A stretch of DNA of 40,180 bases. Origin: Microbacterium azadirachtae (lineage in GTDB: Bacteria; Actinomycetota; Actinomycetes; Actinomycetales; Microbacteriaceae). The translations under genes were made by a program, and so were the position numbers. How positions within the stretch are numbered: the stretch's first letter is position 1; each line of letters starts with the position of its first letter. The stretch lies in assembly GCF_000956545.1 (NCBI RefSeq), contig NZ_JYIT01000054.1:1-40180 (forward strand), given 5' to 3'. A model generated the notes under the pieces. It was not told the origin of the DNA and did not search any database. It saw only the letters and a program-made list of their open reading frames with translations. Below, piece by piece: positions 16,611-24,560 of this stretch.

Positions 16611-18386
16611 TCAGCGCAGCGACGCGTTCGCGGCGGTGAGCACGGCGTTGAGCGTCGCGGTCAGCACCGATCCGTCCCGTCCGGCGGCCCATCCGGTGCC
16701 GTGCGCCCCGCGGTACTCGATTAGCGTCAGCGCCTCGCCGTCGCTGCCGGCGCCGAGACTCGTCTGCTGCAGGTCGAGGATCTCGATGGGTGCACCGTGC
16801 GCCGCGAGCGCCTCGGTGAGCGCCTCCACCGGTCCCACACCGGGGTGCTCGGAGTCGTGCTCGGACCCGTCGACGCGCAGCCGGAACATCGTGCGCGGCT
16901 CGGCAGCGGCGTCGGTGCGCACCTGCGACAGCGCGATGCGGGGCTCCTCGTCGCCGGCGAGATAGGCGTCGTCGAAGATGCGCCAGAGCCCGTGCGCGTC
17001 GAGCTCGAGGCCGCTCTGATCGGCGTGCCGTTGCACGTGCCCGGCCAGGTCGATCTCCAGCCGGCGCGGGAGCCGGATCCCGAACTCCGTCTCGAGCAGG
17101 TAGGCGATCCCGCCCTTGCCCGACTGCGAGTTCACGCGGATCACCGCGTCGTAGGAGCGGCCGAGGTCGGCCGGATCGACGGGGAGGTACGGCACGCGCC
17201 AGGCGATCTCCCGCTCGGAGCGTCCCTCGCACGCGGCGCGTTCCCGGTGCTCGGCGAAGCCCTTGCGGATCGCGTCCTGGTGGGTGCCGCTGAACGCCGT
17301 GTGCACGAGGTCGCCGACGTAGGGATGCCGCGGGTGCACCTCGATCCGGTTGCTGTGCTCGACCGTGCGGCGGATCTCGTCGATGTCGGAGAAGTCGATC
17401 ATCGGATCGATGCCCTGGGCGTGCAGGTTCAGGGCGAGCGTGACGAGGTCGACGTTGCCGGTGCGCTCGCCGTTGCCGAACAGGCAGCCCTCGACCCGCT
17501 GCGCGCCGGCGAGCACGGCCAGCTCGGCGCAGGCGATCCCGGTGCCGCGGTCGTTGTGCGGATGGACCGACAGGATGACGCTCTCGCGCCGGTCGAGATG
17601 GCGGTGCATGTACTCGATCTGGTCGGCGTACACGTTGGGCGTGGCGATCTCGACCGTCGCCGGCAGGTTGAGGATCACCGGGCGCTCCGGCGTCGCCTCC
17701 CACAGGGCGGTCATCGCGTTGCAGATCTCGAGCGCGTAGTCGGGCTCGGTCAGCATGAACACCTCGGGGGAGAACTCGAAGCGCACGTGGGGAAGCCCGC
17801 CGGCGAGCTCGAGCACGTCTCGTCCTGCGTCGAGGATCAGCGCGCGCAGCTCGTCGCGATCGCGACCGAGCACGGTCTCCCGCCAGATCGGCGCCGTCGC
17901 GGTGTACAGGTGGATGACGACGGGATTGCGGATGTCGCGGATCGACTCGACCGTGCGTGCGATGAGATCGCGGCGCGCGGCCGTGAACACGACGATCGTC
18001 ACGTCCTCCGGCGCGATGCCCTGCTCGGCGATCAGGCGCACGAAGTCGAAGTCGGTCTGCGAGGCGGACGGGTAGCCGACCTCGATCTCCTTGTAGCCCA
18101 TCGCGACCATGAGCTCGAAGAAGCGCCGCTTGCGCGCCGGATCCATCGGCTCGGCCAGTGCCTGGTTGCCGTCGCGGAGGTCGACCGGCACCCACAGGGG
18201 TGCGGCGGTGAGGCGCCGGGTCGGCCAGGTGCGCTCCTGCGCCGAGAGGGCGATCGAGACGCGGTCGTAGGGATCGGCGTAGCGATGCGACGGCATCTGC
18301 GAGTGCCGCTGGCGGTTCCAGGCCGGCGCGCCGGCGGGGACGGGCCCGGCGGGCGTGGAGATTCCGGGAAAGGGGGCGCGGGTCAT
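16611..18386 (-). CDS. leuA: 2-isopropylmalate synthase
   Basis: A 591-residue LeuA of the long actinobacterial type, condensing acetyl-CoA with 2-oxoisovalerate as the first committed step of leucine synthesis. The TIM-barrel catalytic domain starts with VDLRDGNQAL and holds the divalent-metal residues in VHPHNDRGTG. The RVNSQSGKGGIAYLL segment marks the linker, and the last about 120 residues are the leucine-binding regulatory domain (DLQQTSLGAG). The N-terminal extension (RYADPYDRVSIAL) is typical of Mycobacterium and Corynebacterium LeuA. The ATG at 18386 is chosen; the 18-residue upstream extension overlaps the leader structure. A leucine-containing leader peptide and hairpin stand upstream, suggesting attenuation in addition to feedback inhibition. 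Confidence 0.95.
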   Translation of the reverse strand: MTRAPFPGISTPAGPVPAGAPAWNRQRHSQMPSHRYADPYDRVSIALSAQERTWPTRRLTAAPLWVPVDLRDGNQALAEPMDPARKRRFFELMVAMGYKEIEVGYPSASQTDFDFVRLIAEQGIAPEDVTIVVFTAARRDLIARTVESIRDIRNPVVIHLYTATAPIWRETVLGRDRDELRALILDAGRDVLELAGGLPHVRFEFSPEVFMLTEPDYALEICNAMTALWEATPERPVILNLPATVEIATPNVYADQIEYMHRHLDRRESVILSVHPHNDRGTGIACAELAVLAGAQRVEGCLFGNGERTGNVDLVTLALNLHAQGIDPMIDFSDIDEIRRTVEHSNRIEVHPRHPYVGDLVHTAFSGTHQDAIRKGFAEHRERAACEGRSEREIAWRVPYLPVDPADLGRSYDAVIRVNSQSGKGGIAYLLETEFGIRLPRRLEIDLAGHVQRHADQSGLELDAHGLWRIFDDAYLAGDEEPRIALSQVRTDAAAEPRTMFRLRVDGSEHDSEHPGVGPVEALTEALAAHGAPIEILDLQQTSLGAGSDGEALTLIEYRGAHGTGWAAGRDGSVLTATLNAVLTAANASLR

Positions 18387-18435
18387 GCTCTTCTGCTCTC
18401 TGCGAGGGGTTTCGGCGGTCGGCGCGGCGGCATCA

Positions 18436-18475
18436 GCCACGACGGGGTGCCGGACCGGTCAGTCCCCGCCGTGGC
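18436..18475 (-). promoter_or_regulatory. Candidate leuA attenuator hairpin
   Basis: In the minus-strand RNA, GCCACGGCGGGG (18464-18475) pairs with CCCCGUCGUGGC (18436-18447) over 12 pairs, one a G-U. The first arm lies inside the last codons of the leader peptide, so ribosome position would decide folding. An alternative pairing of CGGCA with UGCCG downstream overlaps the second arm. No U tract is visible, so translational or Rho-type control is as likely as intrinsic termination. Confidence 0.5.
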
Positions 18476-18506
18476 GGTGAAGAAGGAGGATCGCGCTCGG
18501 GAGCAT
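18459..18506 (-). CDS. Leucine leader peptide upstream of leuA (15 residues)
   Basis: A leaderless short ORF, MLPSAILLLHRHGGD, with ATG six bases after TACACT. It has four leucines, three consecutive (codons CTC CTT CTT), preceded by Ile. It ends 72 bases before leuA. Its tail codons form one arm of the hairpin described at 18436-18475. Leader peptides rich in branched-chain residues control leuA in other actinobacteria; the assignment here rests on position, codons and folding only. Confidence 0.55.
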   Translation of the reverse strand: MLPSAILLLHRHGGD

Positions 18507-18512
18507 GCAGGC

Positions 18513-18518
18513 AGTGTA
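18513..18518 (-). promoter_or_regulatory. -10 hexamer TACACT of the leuA transcript
   Basis: TACACT ends seven bases before the leader-peptide ATG at 18506, so the leuA mRNA probably begins with that ATG. It overlaps a TAGCGT (18517-18522) usable by the divergent GntR gene. Confidence 0.6.
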
Positions 18519-18557
18519 GCGTTAACTCCGCAGACAAGTTGAGGAGTGGATGCGATC

Positions 18558-19229
18558 ATGGGGCCGAGCGTGCAGCGTTCTTCGATGGCGGATCAGACCG
18601 CGGACGTGCTCCTGGACAGGATCAGGGGCGAAGAGTGGGTGCTGGGCGCCCGGCTCCCCGGTGAGACGACGCTCGCCGCCCAGCTGGGGGTGGGGCGGTC
18701 CACGGTGCGCGAGGCGATCCGCCAGCTGGCGGGCAGGGGAGTGCTGTCGGCGCGACAGGGCGCGGGCGTCTTCGTCACCGCGCTCGACGTGCGAGAGGAC
18801 TGGGACGCGGTGCTGCAGCGCGCCGACATCGTCAGCGTCATCGAGGCGAGGGCGGCGATCGAGGGGGATGCCGCGGCGCTCGCCGCGGAGCGCCGCTCGC
18901 CGGACGATCTCCGCGCGATCCGCCGCGCCCTCCGTCATCGCGCGGAGCACCGCTCCCATCTCGAGGAGCACGTGGACGCGGATCTCGCGTTCCACCGCGC
19001 GATCGTCGTCGCCGCCGCCAACCCCATCCTCACCGAGCTGTTCGACGGGTTCACCCCGCGGCTGCGGCAGACGATGATCGCGATGCTGCGGATCCGCGCC
19101 TCCTTCGGCGACGACGAGGACCACGAGGCGCACGTGCGCCTGGCCGATGCGATCCGTTCCGGCGATGCCGCGGCCGCCTCCCGCCTCAGCCGGTCGCACC
19201 TGGCGTCGCTGAAGGACGGCCTGCGGTGA
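18558..19229 (+). CDS. GntR-family regulator, FadR/FCD subgroup
   Basis: A 223-residue regulator. Residues about 10-75 form the GntR winged helix (RLPGETTLAAQLGVGRSTVREAIRQL, then GAGVFVTA). The C-terminal all-helical FCD domain shows metal/effector-site residues in DADLAFHRAI and HEAHVRLADAI. It starts beside leuA on the opposite strand, so leucine or keto-acid metabolism is one candidate target, but the cotranscribed ABC gene is another. ATG at 18558 follows GAGGAG at 18541; a GTG at 18546 and an ATG at 18585 are alternative starts. The stop overlaps the next start (GTGA). Confidence 0.83.
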   Translation: MGPSVQRSSMADQTADVLLDRIRGEEWVLGARLPGETTLAAQLGVGRSTVREAIRQLAGRGVLSARQGAGVFVTALDVREDWDAVLQRADIVSVIEARAAIEGDAAALAAERRSPDDLRAIRRALRHRAEHRSHLEEHVDADLAFHRAIVVAAANPILTELFDGFTPRLRQTMIAMLRIRASFGDDEDHEAHVRLADAIRSGDAAAASRLSRSHLASLKDGLR

Positions 19230-20035
19230 GCGGCGAGGTCGTCCGGCTGGACGGGGTGACGCTGCGGCGCGACGGGCGCGACATCCTGCAGGAGATCGAG
19301 CTGGTCGTGCGTGCGGGCGAGCACTGGACGCTCCTGGGCCCCAACGGCGCCGGCAAGAGCTCGATCCTCGGCATCTGCGGCGCGCGGACGCACCCGTCGA
19401 GCGGGACCGCGGAGGTGCTGGGCCACAGGATCGGCCGGGTCGACCTGCAGGAGCTGCGCCGCCGGATCGGCCACGTGGATCCGCGGCATCCGCTGCGCTC
19501 GCCCCTCACCGTGACCGAGGTCGTGCTGACCGGCCTGACGGGGACGATCGAGACTCCGATGCGCTGGGCGCCGACGCCCGCGCAGACCGCGCTCGCGCAT
19601 CGGCTCATCGCCGAGGTGGGCCTCGCGCATCGGTGCGACGCCCGATGGCCGACGCTCTCGCAGGGGGAGCGGGGCCGGGCGCTGATCGCGCGGGCACTCG
19701 CCTGCGATCCCCGTCTGATCCTGCTCGACGAGCCGATGACCGGGCTCGACGTGGCCGCCCGGGAGCAGCTCCTGGAGACGATCGACGCGCTCGCGCACCG
19801 GGATCCGGGGCTCGCGTCGATCCTCGTCACGCATCACCTGGAGGATCTGCCGGAGACGACGAGTCATGCCCTCGTCATCGCGGGAGGGGCGATCGCGGCG
19901 ATCGGGGCGATCGATGACGCGGTGACGACCGAGACGATCTCGCGCGCGTTCGCCCACCCGATCGAGGTCACCCGCACCGACGGGCGGTGGGCGGCGCGCA
20001 CGCACCGCGACCGCCGGGCGGCGGTGCCGGCCTGA
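19226..20035 (+). CDS. Stand-alone ABC transporter ATP-binding protein (YlmA/ModF-like)
   Basis: A 269-residue single ATPase domain. Walker A is GPNGAGKSS (residues about 38-46), the signature is LSQGERGRALIARAL, Walker B is LILLDEP and the H-loop is VTHH. The Q-loop region is short and no membrane or substrate-binding partner gene is present. Its wording (LLGPNGAGKSSILGI, HHLEDLP) fits the COG1119 group of orphan ATPases. The GTG start overlaps the GntR stop by four bases, so the two are translated from one mRNA. Role unknown; it could energise a permease encoded elsewhere or act in translation or stress. Confidence 0.85.
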   Translation: MSGEVVRLDGVTLRRDGRDILQEIELVVRAGEHWTLLGPNGAGKSSILGICGARTHPSSGTAEVLGHRIGRVDLQELRRRIGHVDPRHPLRSPLTVTEVVLTGLTGTIETPMRWAPTPAQTALAHRLIAEVGLAHRCDARWPTLSQGERGRALIARALACDPRLILLDEPMTGLDVAAREQLLETIDALAHRDPGLASILVTHHLEDLPETTSHALVIAGGAIAAIGAIDDAVTTETISRAFAHPIEVTRTDGRWAARTHRDRRAAVPA

Positions 20036-20036
20036 C

Positions 20037-20072
20037 GCCGGGTTCCGAAGGCTGATGCCTCCGGAACCCGGC
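20037..20072. terminator. Bidirectional terminator between ABC gene and ilvD
   Basis: Perfect 11-bp arms (20037-20047 and 20062-20072, GCCGGGTTCCG and complement), extended inward by AGGC/GCCT after one mismatch, around a TGAT loop. It fills the 38-base gap between convergent stops. Confidence 0.75.
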
Positions 20073-20073
20073 C

Positions 20074-21939
20074 TCAGAGCTCGGGGACGATGCGGATCGC
20101 GCCCTTGTCCGCCGACTGCGCGAAGTGCGCGTAGGCGCGCAGCGCGGGGCTGACCTCGCGGACGCGGTTGCGCGGCCGGTAGCCGCCGTTCGCCTCGAGG
20201 TGCTCGCGGCGGCGCTCCAGCTCCTCCCACGGCACCTCGAGCTCGAGCTTGCGGGTGGGGATGTCGATCGAGATGATGTCGCCGTCCTCGACGAGGGCGA
20301 TCATGCCGCCCGCCGCCGCCTCGGGGGAGATGTGCCCGATCGACAGGCCGGAGGTGCCCCCGGAGAAGCGGCCGTCGGTGATCAGGGCGCACGCCTTGCC
20401 GAGGCCGCGTCCCTTGAGGAACGACGTCGGGTACAGCATCTCCTGCATGCCGGGGCCGCCCTTGGGACCCTCGTAGCGGATGACGACGACGTCGCCCTCC
20501 TTGACCTGCTTGTTCAGGATCTTCTCGACGGCCTCGTCCTGCGACTCGCACACGACGGCGGGGCCGGAGAAGGTCCAGATCGACTCGTCCACGCCCGCCG
20601 TCTTCACGACGGCGCCGTTCTCGGCGATGTTGCCGTGCAGCACGCCGAGGCCGCCGTCCTTCGAGTAGGCGTGCGCGACGTCGCGGATGCAGCCGCCCTC
20701 GGCGTCGGTGTCGAGCGAGGCCCAGCGCTCCGACTGCGAGAACGCGGTGGATGAGCGTCGCCCGCCCGGGGCGGCGTGCCACAGGTCCTCGGACTGCGCC
20801 GAGGCGGACCCGCCGCGCACGTCCCACTCGTCCAGCCACTCGCCGAGCGTCGCGGCGTGCACCGTGTGCACGGTGTCGTCGAGCAGGCCGCCGCGGCGCA
20901 GCTCGCCGAGCAGGGCGGGGATGCCGCCGGCGCGGTGCACGTCCTCCATGTAGTAGGTGCGGCCGCCGGCGGAGTTCGGGGCGACCTTCGCGAGGCACGG
21001 CACGCGGCGCGAGATCGCGTCGATCTCGGCGAGGCCGAAGTCGACGCCCGCCTCGTGCGCCGCCGCGAGCAGGTGCAGGATCGTGTTCGTGGATCCGCCC
21101 ATGGCGATGTCGAGCGCCATCGCGTTGCCGAACGCGGCCTCGGTCGCGATGCTCTTGGGCAGCACGCTCTCGTCGTCGCCCTCGTAGTAGCGCTTGGTGA
21201 TGTCGACGACGAGGGATCCGGCCTTCTCGTACAGCGCGCGGCGCGCCGTGTGCGTGGCGAGCACGGAGCCGTTGCCGGGCAGCGAGAGTCCGATCGCCTC
21301 GGTGAGGCAGTTCATCGAGTTGGCGGTGAACATGCCGGAGCAGGATCCGCAGGTCGGGCAGGCGGACTCCTCGATGCGGAGGATGTCGGCGTCGGAGATC
21401 TTCTCGTTCACCGCGTCGCTGATCGCGTCGACGAGGTCGAGCGAGCGCACCGTGCCGTCGACGAGCGTCGCACGGCCGGCCTCCATGGGGCCGCCGGAGA
21501 CGAACACCGTCGGGATGTTCAGGCGGAGTGCCGCGAGCAGCATGCCCGGGGTGATCTTGTCGCAGTTCGAGATGCAGACCAGGGCGTCGGCGCAGTGCGC
21601 GTTGACCATGTACTCCACCGAGTCGGCGATGAGGTCGCGCGAGGGCAGCGAGTACAGCATGCCGCCGTGGCCCATCGCGATGCCGTCGTCGACGGCGATC
21701 GTGTTGAACTCGCGGGGGATGCCGCCCGCCTCGGTGATCGCGTCCGACACGATGCGCCCGACGGGCGCGAGGTGGGTGTGGCCGGGGACGAACTCGGTGA
21801 ACGAGTTCGCGACGGCGATGATGGGCTTGCGCCCCAGGTCGGCGCCGTTGACGCCGGCCGCGCGGAAGAGGGCGCGCGCGCCCGCCATGTTGCGTCCGTG
21901 GGTGACCGTGCGAGAGCGATAAGCGACCATGGTCACCAT
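20074..21939 (-). CDS. ilvD: Dihydroxy-acid dehydratase
   Basis: A 621-residue Fe-S dehydratase of the IlvD/Edd family, making 2-oxo acids for valine, leucine and isoleucine. Cluster cysteines are in [11 protein letters not shown] and [17 protein letters not shown]. The Lys/Mg region is [14 protein letters not shown], and the C-terminal signature [31 protein letters not shown] is present in pieces. Length fits the 616-residue E. coli type. The first ATG (21939) has a weak upstream GGCAGG; a second ATG nine bases later is also possible. Its promoter region is shared with the divergent MmyB-like regulator, which may control it. LeuA and IlvD act in the same pathway but lie in separate transcripts. 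Confidence 0.95.
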   Translation of the reverse strand: MVTMVAYRSRTVTHGRNMAGARALFRAAGVNGADLGRKPIIAVANSFTEFVPGHTHLAPVGRIVSDAITEAGGIPREFNTIAVDDGIAMGHGGMLYSLPSRDLIADSVEYMVNAHCADALVCISNCDKITPGMLLAALRLNIPTVFVSGGPMEAGRATLVDGTVRSLDLVDAISDAVNEKISDADILRIEESACPTCGSCSGMFTANSMNCLTEAIGLSLPGNGSVLATHTARRALYEKAGSLVVDITKRYYEGDDESVLPKSIATEAAFGNAMALDIAMGGSTNTILHLLAAAHEAGVDFGLAEIDAISRRVPCLAKVAPNSAGGRTYYMEDVHRAGGIPALLGELRRGGLLDDTVHTVHAATLGEWLDEWDVRGGSASAQSEDLWHAAPGGRRSSTAFSQSERWASLDTDAEGGCIRDVAHAYSKDGGLGVLHGNIAENGAVVKTAGVDESIWTFSGPAVVCESQDEAVEKILNKQVKEGDVVVIRYEGPKGGPGMQEMLYPTSFLKGRGLGKACALITDGRFSGGTSGLSIGHISPEAAAGGMIALVEDGDIISIDIPTRKLELEVPWEELERRREHLEANGGYRPRNRVREVSPALRAYAHFAQSADKGAIRIVPEL

Positions 21940-21986
21940 TGTGGACCTGCCGTGCTGTTCTGCCGAGCCCGGCGGCGAGGAGGGTT

Positions 21987-21998
21987 TGTACTAGTACA
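21987..21998. promoter_or_regulatory. Palindromic operator TGTACTAGTACA
   Basis: A perfect 12-bp palindrome in the 76-base gap between ilvD and the MmyB-like gene, five bases before that gene's -10. A further half-site-like AGTAC occurs at 22002-22006. Most likely an autoregulatory site for the MmyB-like protein, possibly acting on ilvD too. Confidence 0.6.
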
Positions 21999-22003
21999 CG
22001 GAG

Positions 22004-22009
22004 TACTGT
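22004..22009 (+). promoter_or_regulatory. -10 hexamer TACTGT, leaderless promoter
   Basis: TACTGT, six bases, then ATG at 22016. The palindrome sits where RNA polymerase would span -35 to -10, consistent with repression. Confidence 0.6.
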
Positions 22010-22015
22010 TTTTCC

Positions 22016-22801
22016 ATGATCCGGCCGCGCACACCCCGCCGCGAGCAGCTGGGGGAGTTCCTCGCCTCCCGGCGCCGCGCCGCGAGCCGCTCCGCGCTGG
22101 GCCTGCCCCAGGCCGCGCGGCGCGGCGACATCGGTCTCAGCCGCGAGGAGGTCGCCGCCCTCGCCGGGGTCAGCGCCAGCTGGTTCACCTGGCTCGAGCA
22201 GGGGCGGGACATCGGCGTCTCGCGGCAGGTGCTGGGCGCGGTCGCGCGCGTGCTGCAGCTGAGCCCGGCCGAGACCGACTACGTGGTGCGGCTCGCCGGC
22301 CCGGACGAGGACTCCGCCGCCGAGGAGCAGGAGCGGATCCCGGATCATCTGCAGCGGCTGGTCGACGCACTCGCGTTCCCGGCGTTCGTCGTGGCGAGCG
22401 ACTGGGCGATCCTCGGGTGGAACGCCCCCTATGCGCGACTGTACGCGCCGATCGGCACCGTGGATCCGGCCGATCGCAACCTGCTCTGGCTCATCTACAC
22501 CGACCCCCGCCTGCGCCGCATGCTGCCGGACTGGGACCAGGAGAGCCGGCGCTTCCTCGCCGAGTTCCGGGCCGAATCCGGCGTGCGGATCGGATCCGAC
22601 CGGCATCGTGCCCTGATCGCCCGGCTGCTCTCGGCGAGCGAGGACTTCCGCGTCCAGTGGGCGGAGCACGCGGTCGAGCGCTTCACGTCGCGCCGCCGCG
22701 TCTTCCAGCACCCCGACGACGGACGCCTGGAGTTCGAGCACCACAGCGTGGTCCCCTCGGACGCCCCCGGGCTGAGCGTCGTGATGTACGTGCCGCTCTG
22801 A
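22016..22801 (+). CDS. MmyB-like helix-turn-helix regulator
   Basis: A 261-residue regulator. Residues about 8-85 are a Cro/C1-type HTH (LSREEVAALAGVSASWFTWLEQGRDIGVS). Residues about 105-260 match the MmyB ligand-binding, PAS-like domain (AFVVASDWAILGWNAPYARLY, FEHHSVVPSDAPGLSVVMYVPL). Such regulators usually control a neighbouring oxidoreductase; none is adjacent here, only divergent ilvD. Proteins of the group have been reported to bind fatty-acid-like ligands. Leaderless ATG with a palindromic operator in the promoter. Confidence 0.88.
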   Translation: MIRPRTPRREQLGEFLASRRRAASRSALGLPQAARRGDIGLSREEVAALAGVSASWFTWLEQGRDIGVSRQVLGAVARVLQLSPAETDYVVRLAGPDEDSAAEEQERIPDHLQRLVDALAFPAFVVASDWAILGWNAPYARLYAPIGTVDPADRNLLWLIYTDPRLRRMLPDWDQESRRFLAEFRAESGVRIGSDRHRALIARLLSASEDFRVQWAEHAVERFTSRRRVFQHPDDGRLEFEHHSVVPSDAPGLSVVMYVPL

Positions 22802-22850
22802 GCGCGGCCGGATGCGCGACCGCGGCGTCCGCGCAGCATGCACAGGAGCG

Positions 22851-24323
22851 TCAGCGGGTCATGCGCAGGATCGTCGTGACGTTGATGCGATGCTCCGACC
22901 GGATCCGGTAGCCGAGCGTCTCGAGATGCCGCACGTCCGGCGACGCGGCGGCGGCCGGACCTCGCTCCACGACCCAGGCGGCCCCGCCGAGATCGGCGGC
23001 CGTGAGCGCGGTGTTCGAGCGGGTCCGGTCCCACAGCCCGGCGCGTCCCCGGTACGCGGAGATCAGGGCCGGATCGCGCAGGCCCGCGACGGCGGAGGGG
23101 TAGACCGCGGCGATCAGCCGAGGCGCCTCGGAGTCCTTCGGGCGGGCGTCGTAGACGACGGCATCGCCCGGCTGGGCGCGGGCGCTCAGGTAGGCCGCCG
23201 CCTCGCGCCAGTCGCTGCCGTCCTTCGCGTAGGGCGTGCGCTGCACCACCAGGTTCGGCACGAACGCTGCGAGCAGCACCGCGAGCAGCACGGTGCTGAC
23301 GAGTGGCGCCCGCACCGGGGCCCGCGCCGCAGCCCACGCGGCGGTCGCGTGCACGCCGAGCGCGACGAGCACTGCGGCGGCGGGGGTGCAGAACGACAGG
23401 TAGCGCACCGTGTACATCGGCGCGATCGTCACGCTCGCGAGCAGGATCGCCGCGGTCGGCAGCAGCAGCCACAGCGCGGTGAGCAGCGCCAGCCGGGCGC
23501 GGTCCGGGGAAAGCCGCCTGGCGCGCCAGGCGGCCACCGCGCCGATCGCGATGAGGGCCCCGCACGGCCACGCCGTCACCGGATCGAACCACTGCAGCGC
23601 GAGCACGTTCTGCAGGGTGATGTAGTCGCGGTGGGCGAGGAAGCCGATCTGATTCCTCTCGGCCGCGGCGAGCAGCGCGATCGGCGCCGCCAGCACGGCT
23701 GCGCCGGCGGCCCAGCCGGCCCAGATCCGCATCCGCGCGCGGTGCGCAAGCAGCACGAACACCCCGTGGACCACGAGCAGCAGCGCCAGGTAGAGGAAGA
23801 CGTAGACCGCGGCGGCCGCTCCGACCGCGTACGCTGCCCACAGCCACGGCGTGCGCCGCCGCTCCAGCAGGGCCAGCAGCAGCACGGTCAGCCAGACCGC
23901 GATCGCCGTGCCGATCGCGTACGAGCGGGCCTCGGCCGCCATCACGGCCGTGCGCGGCAGCAGGGCGGCGACGAGACCGGCGGTCAGGGCGAGCCGCGGC
24001 CCGCCGAGCCGCCCGGCGAGAACTGCGGTGCCGGCGGCGAGCAGCCCCGCCGCGATCGCGCTGGGCAGCCGCACGGAGAACTCGCTCGCCCCGAACAGGC
24101 CGATCCACAGATGCAGGAACGCGTAGTACGCGCCGTGCACCCCGTCCACGACCTGGAGCATCCGCCACAGCTCCGGCCAGGTGCGCGAGGCCGACATGAC
24201 GCTCGCCGCCTCATCGCCCCAGAACGACGGGATCCAGGATCCGGCGATGCCGGCGGCGAGGCCCACGACTCCGGCGATGAGGGCGGCCCGGCGCCGTCGC
24301 GCCCGATCGGTGGAGGTCCGCAC
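22851..24323 (-). CDS. GT-C membrane glycosyltransferase 2 (GT39/ArnT-like)
   Basis: A 490-residue polytopic membrane protein with about ten spans, paralogous to the gene at 10563. The GT-C acidic motif is in SFWGDEAASV (Asp37-Glu38). Other shared blocks are VHGAYYAFLHLWIGLFG, RLPSAIAAG, AAEARSYAIG and TPYAKDGSDW in the C-terminal extracellular domain. Substrates unknown. GTG at 24323 is chosen because CAGGAT stands six bases before it and the upstream frame (to 24530) runs through a palindromic repeat. An internal 117-bp piece (23449-23565) reappears inverted at the end of the window. Confidence 0.8.
   Translation of the reverse strand: MRTSTDRARRRRAALIAGVVGLAAGIAGSWIPSFWGDEAASVMSASRTWPELWRMLQVVDGVHGAYYAFLHLWIGLFGASEFSVRLPSAIAAGLLAAGTAVLAGRLGGPRLALTAGLVAALLPRTAVMAAEARSYAIGTAIAVWLTVLLLALLERRRTPWLWAAYAVGAAAAVYVFLYLALLLVVHGVFVLLAHRARMRIWAGWAAGAAVLAAPIALLAAAERNQIGFLAHRDYITLQNVLALQWFDPVTAWPCGALIAIGAVAAWRARRLSPDRARLALLTALWLLLPTAAILLASVTIAPMYTVRYLSFCTPAAAVLVALGVHATAAWAAARAPVRAPLVSTVLLAVLLAAFVPNLVVQRTPYAKDGSDWREAAAYLSARAQPGDAVVYDARPKDSEAPRLIAAVYPSAVAGLRDPALISAYRGRAGLWDRTRSNTALTAADLGGAAWVVERGPAAAASPDVRHLETLGYRIRSEHRINVTTILRMTR
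23449..23565 (-). repeat. 117-bp segment of GT-C gene 2 duplicated at the window end
   Basis: Read on the minus strand this segment is identical, base for base, to 40064-40180 on the plus strand. It encodes the span around ALIAIGAVAAWRARRLSP. See the matching entry at 40064. Confidence 0.9.
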
Positions 24324-24423
24324 ACGCCGATCCTGCCGCCGTCGGCTGTGCGCGGGCCGTGTGGGCGCGGGGTGCGCGGTGCGGGGGCGTGCGGCGCGCT
24401 CGGCTCGGCACGGCTCGGCTCGC
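24324..24423. other. Intergenic DNA upstream of GT-C gene 2
   Basis: This stretch contains the weak -10 of the GT-C gene (CAGGAT) and a run of imperfect GGCTCGGC-type direct repeats near 24398-24422. No gene is apparent. Confidence 0.4.
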
Positions 24424-24501
24424 GTTTCCCTCCCCGCGTCGTCTTTCCCTCCCCTGGCAGACGCGCACACGGGGAGGGAAAGGCGACCGGGGGAGGGAAA
24501 C
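24424..24501. repeat. Nested four-unit inverted repeat A (19-base period)
   Basis: Two copies of a 12-base unit on the plus strand, GTTTCCCTCCCC (24424-24435) and CTTTCCCTCCCC (24443-24454), are followed after a 16-base loop by their exact complements GGGGAGGGAAAG (24471-24482) and GGGGAGGGAAAC (24490-24501). Unit starts are 19 bases apart on each side, with unmatched seven-base spacers. It lies between the IclR gene stop and GT-C gene 2, both on the minus strand. Confidence 0.85.
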
Positions 24502-24560
24502 ACGGCTCGGAAGCGCGCACACGGGTGCACGGCAGGGCTCCGCTCGAGCGCGGGCCGGGC

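Noticed and set aside
13939..18195. Minus-strand open frame of 1418 codons across permease, regulator and leuA
   Set aside because: Arg/Ala/Pro-rich shadow frame crossing real genes and a LacI operator.
18935..22843. Minus-strand open frame of 1302 codons across GntR, ABC, ilvD and MmyB genes
   Set aside because: Overlaps four well-supported genes in other frames; no domain visible.
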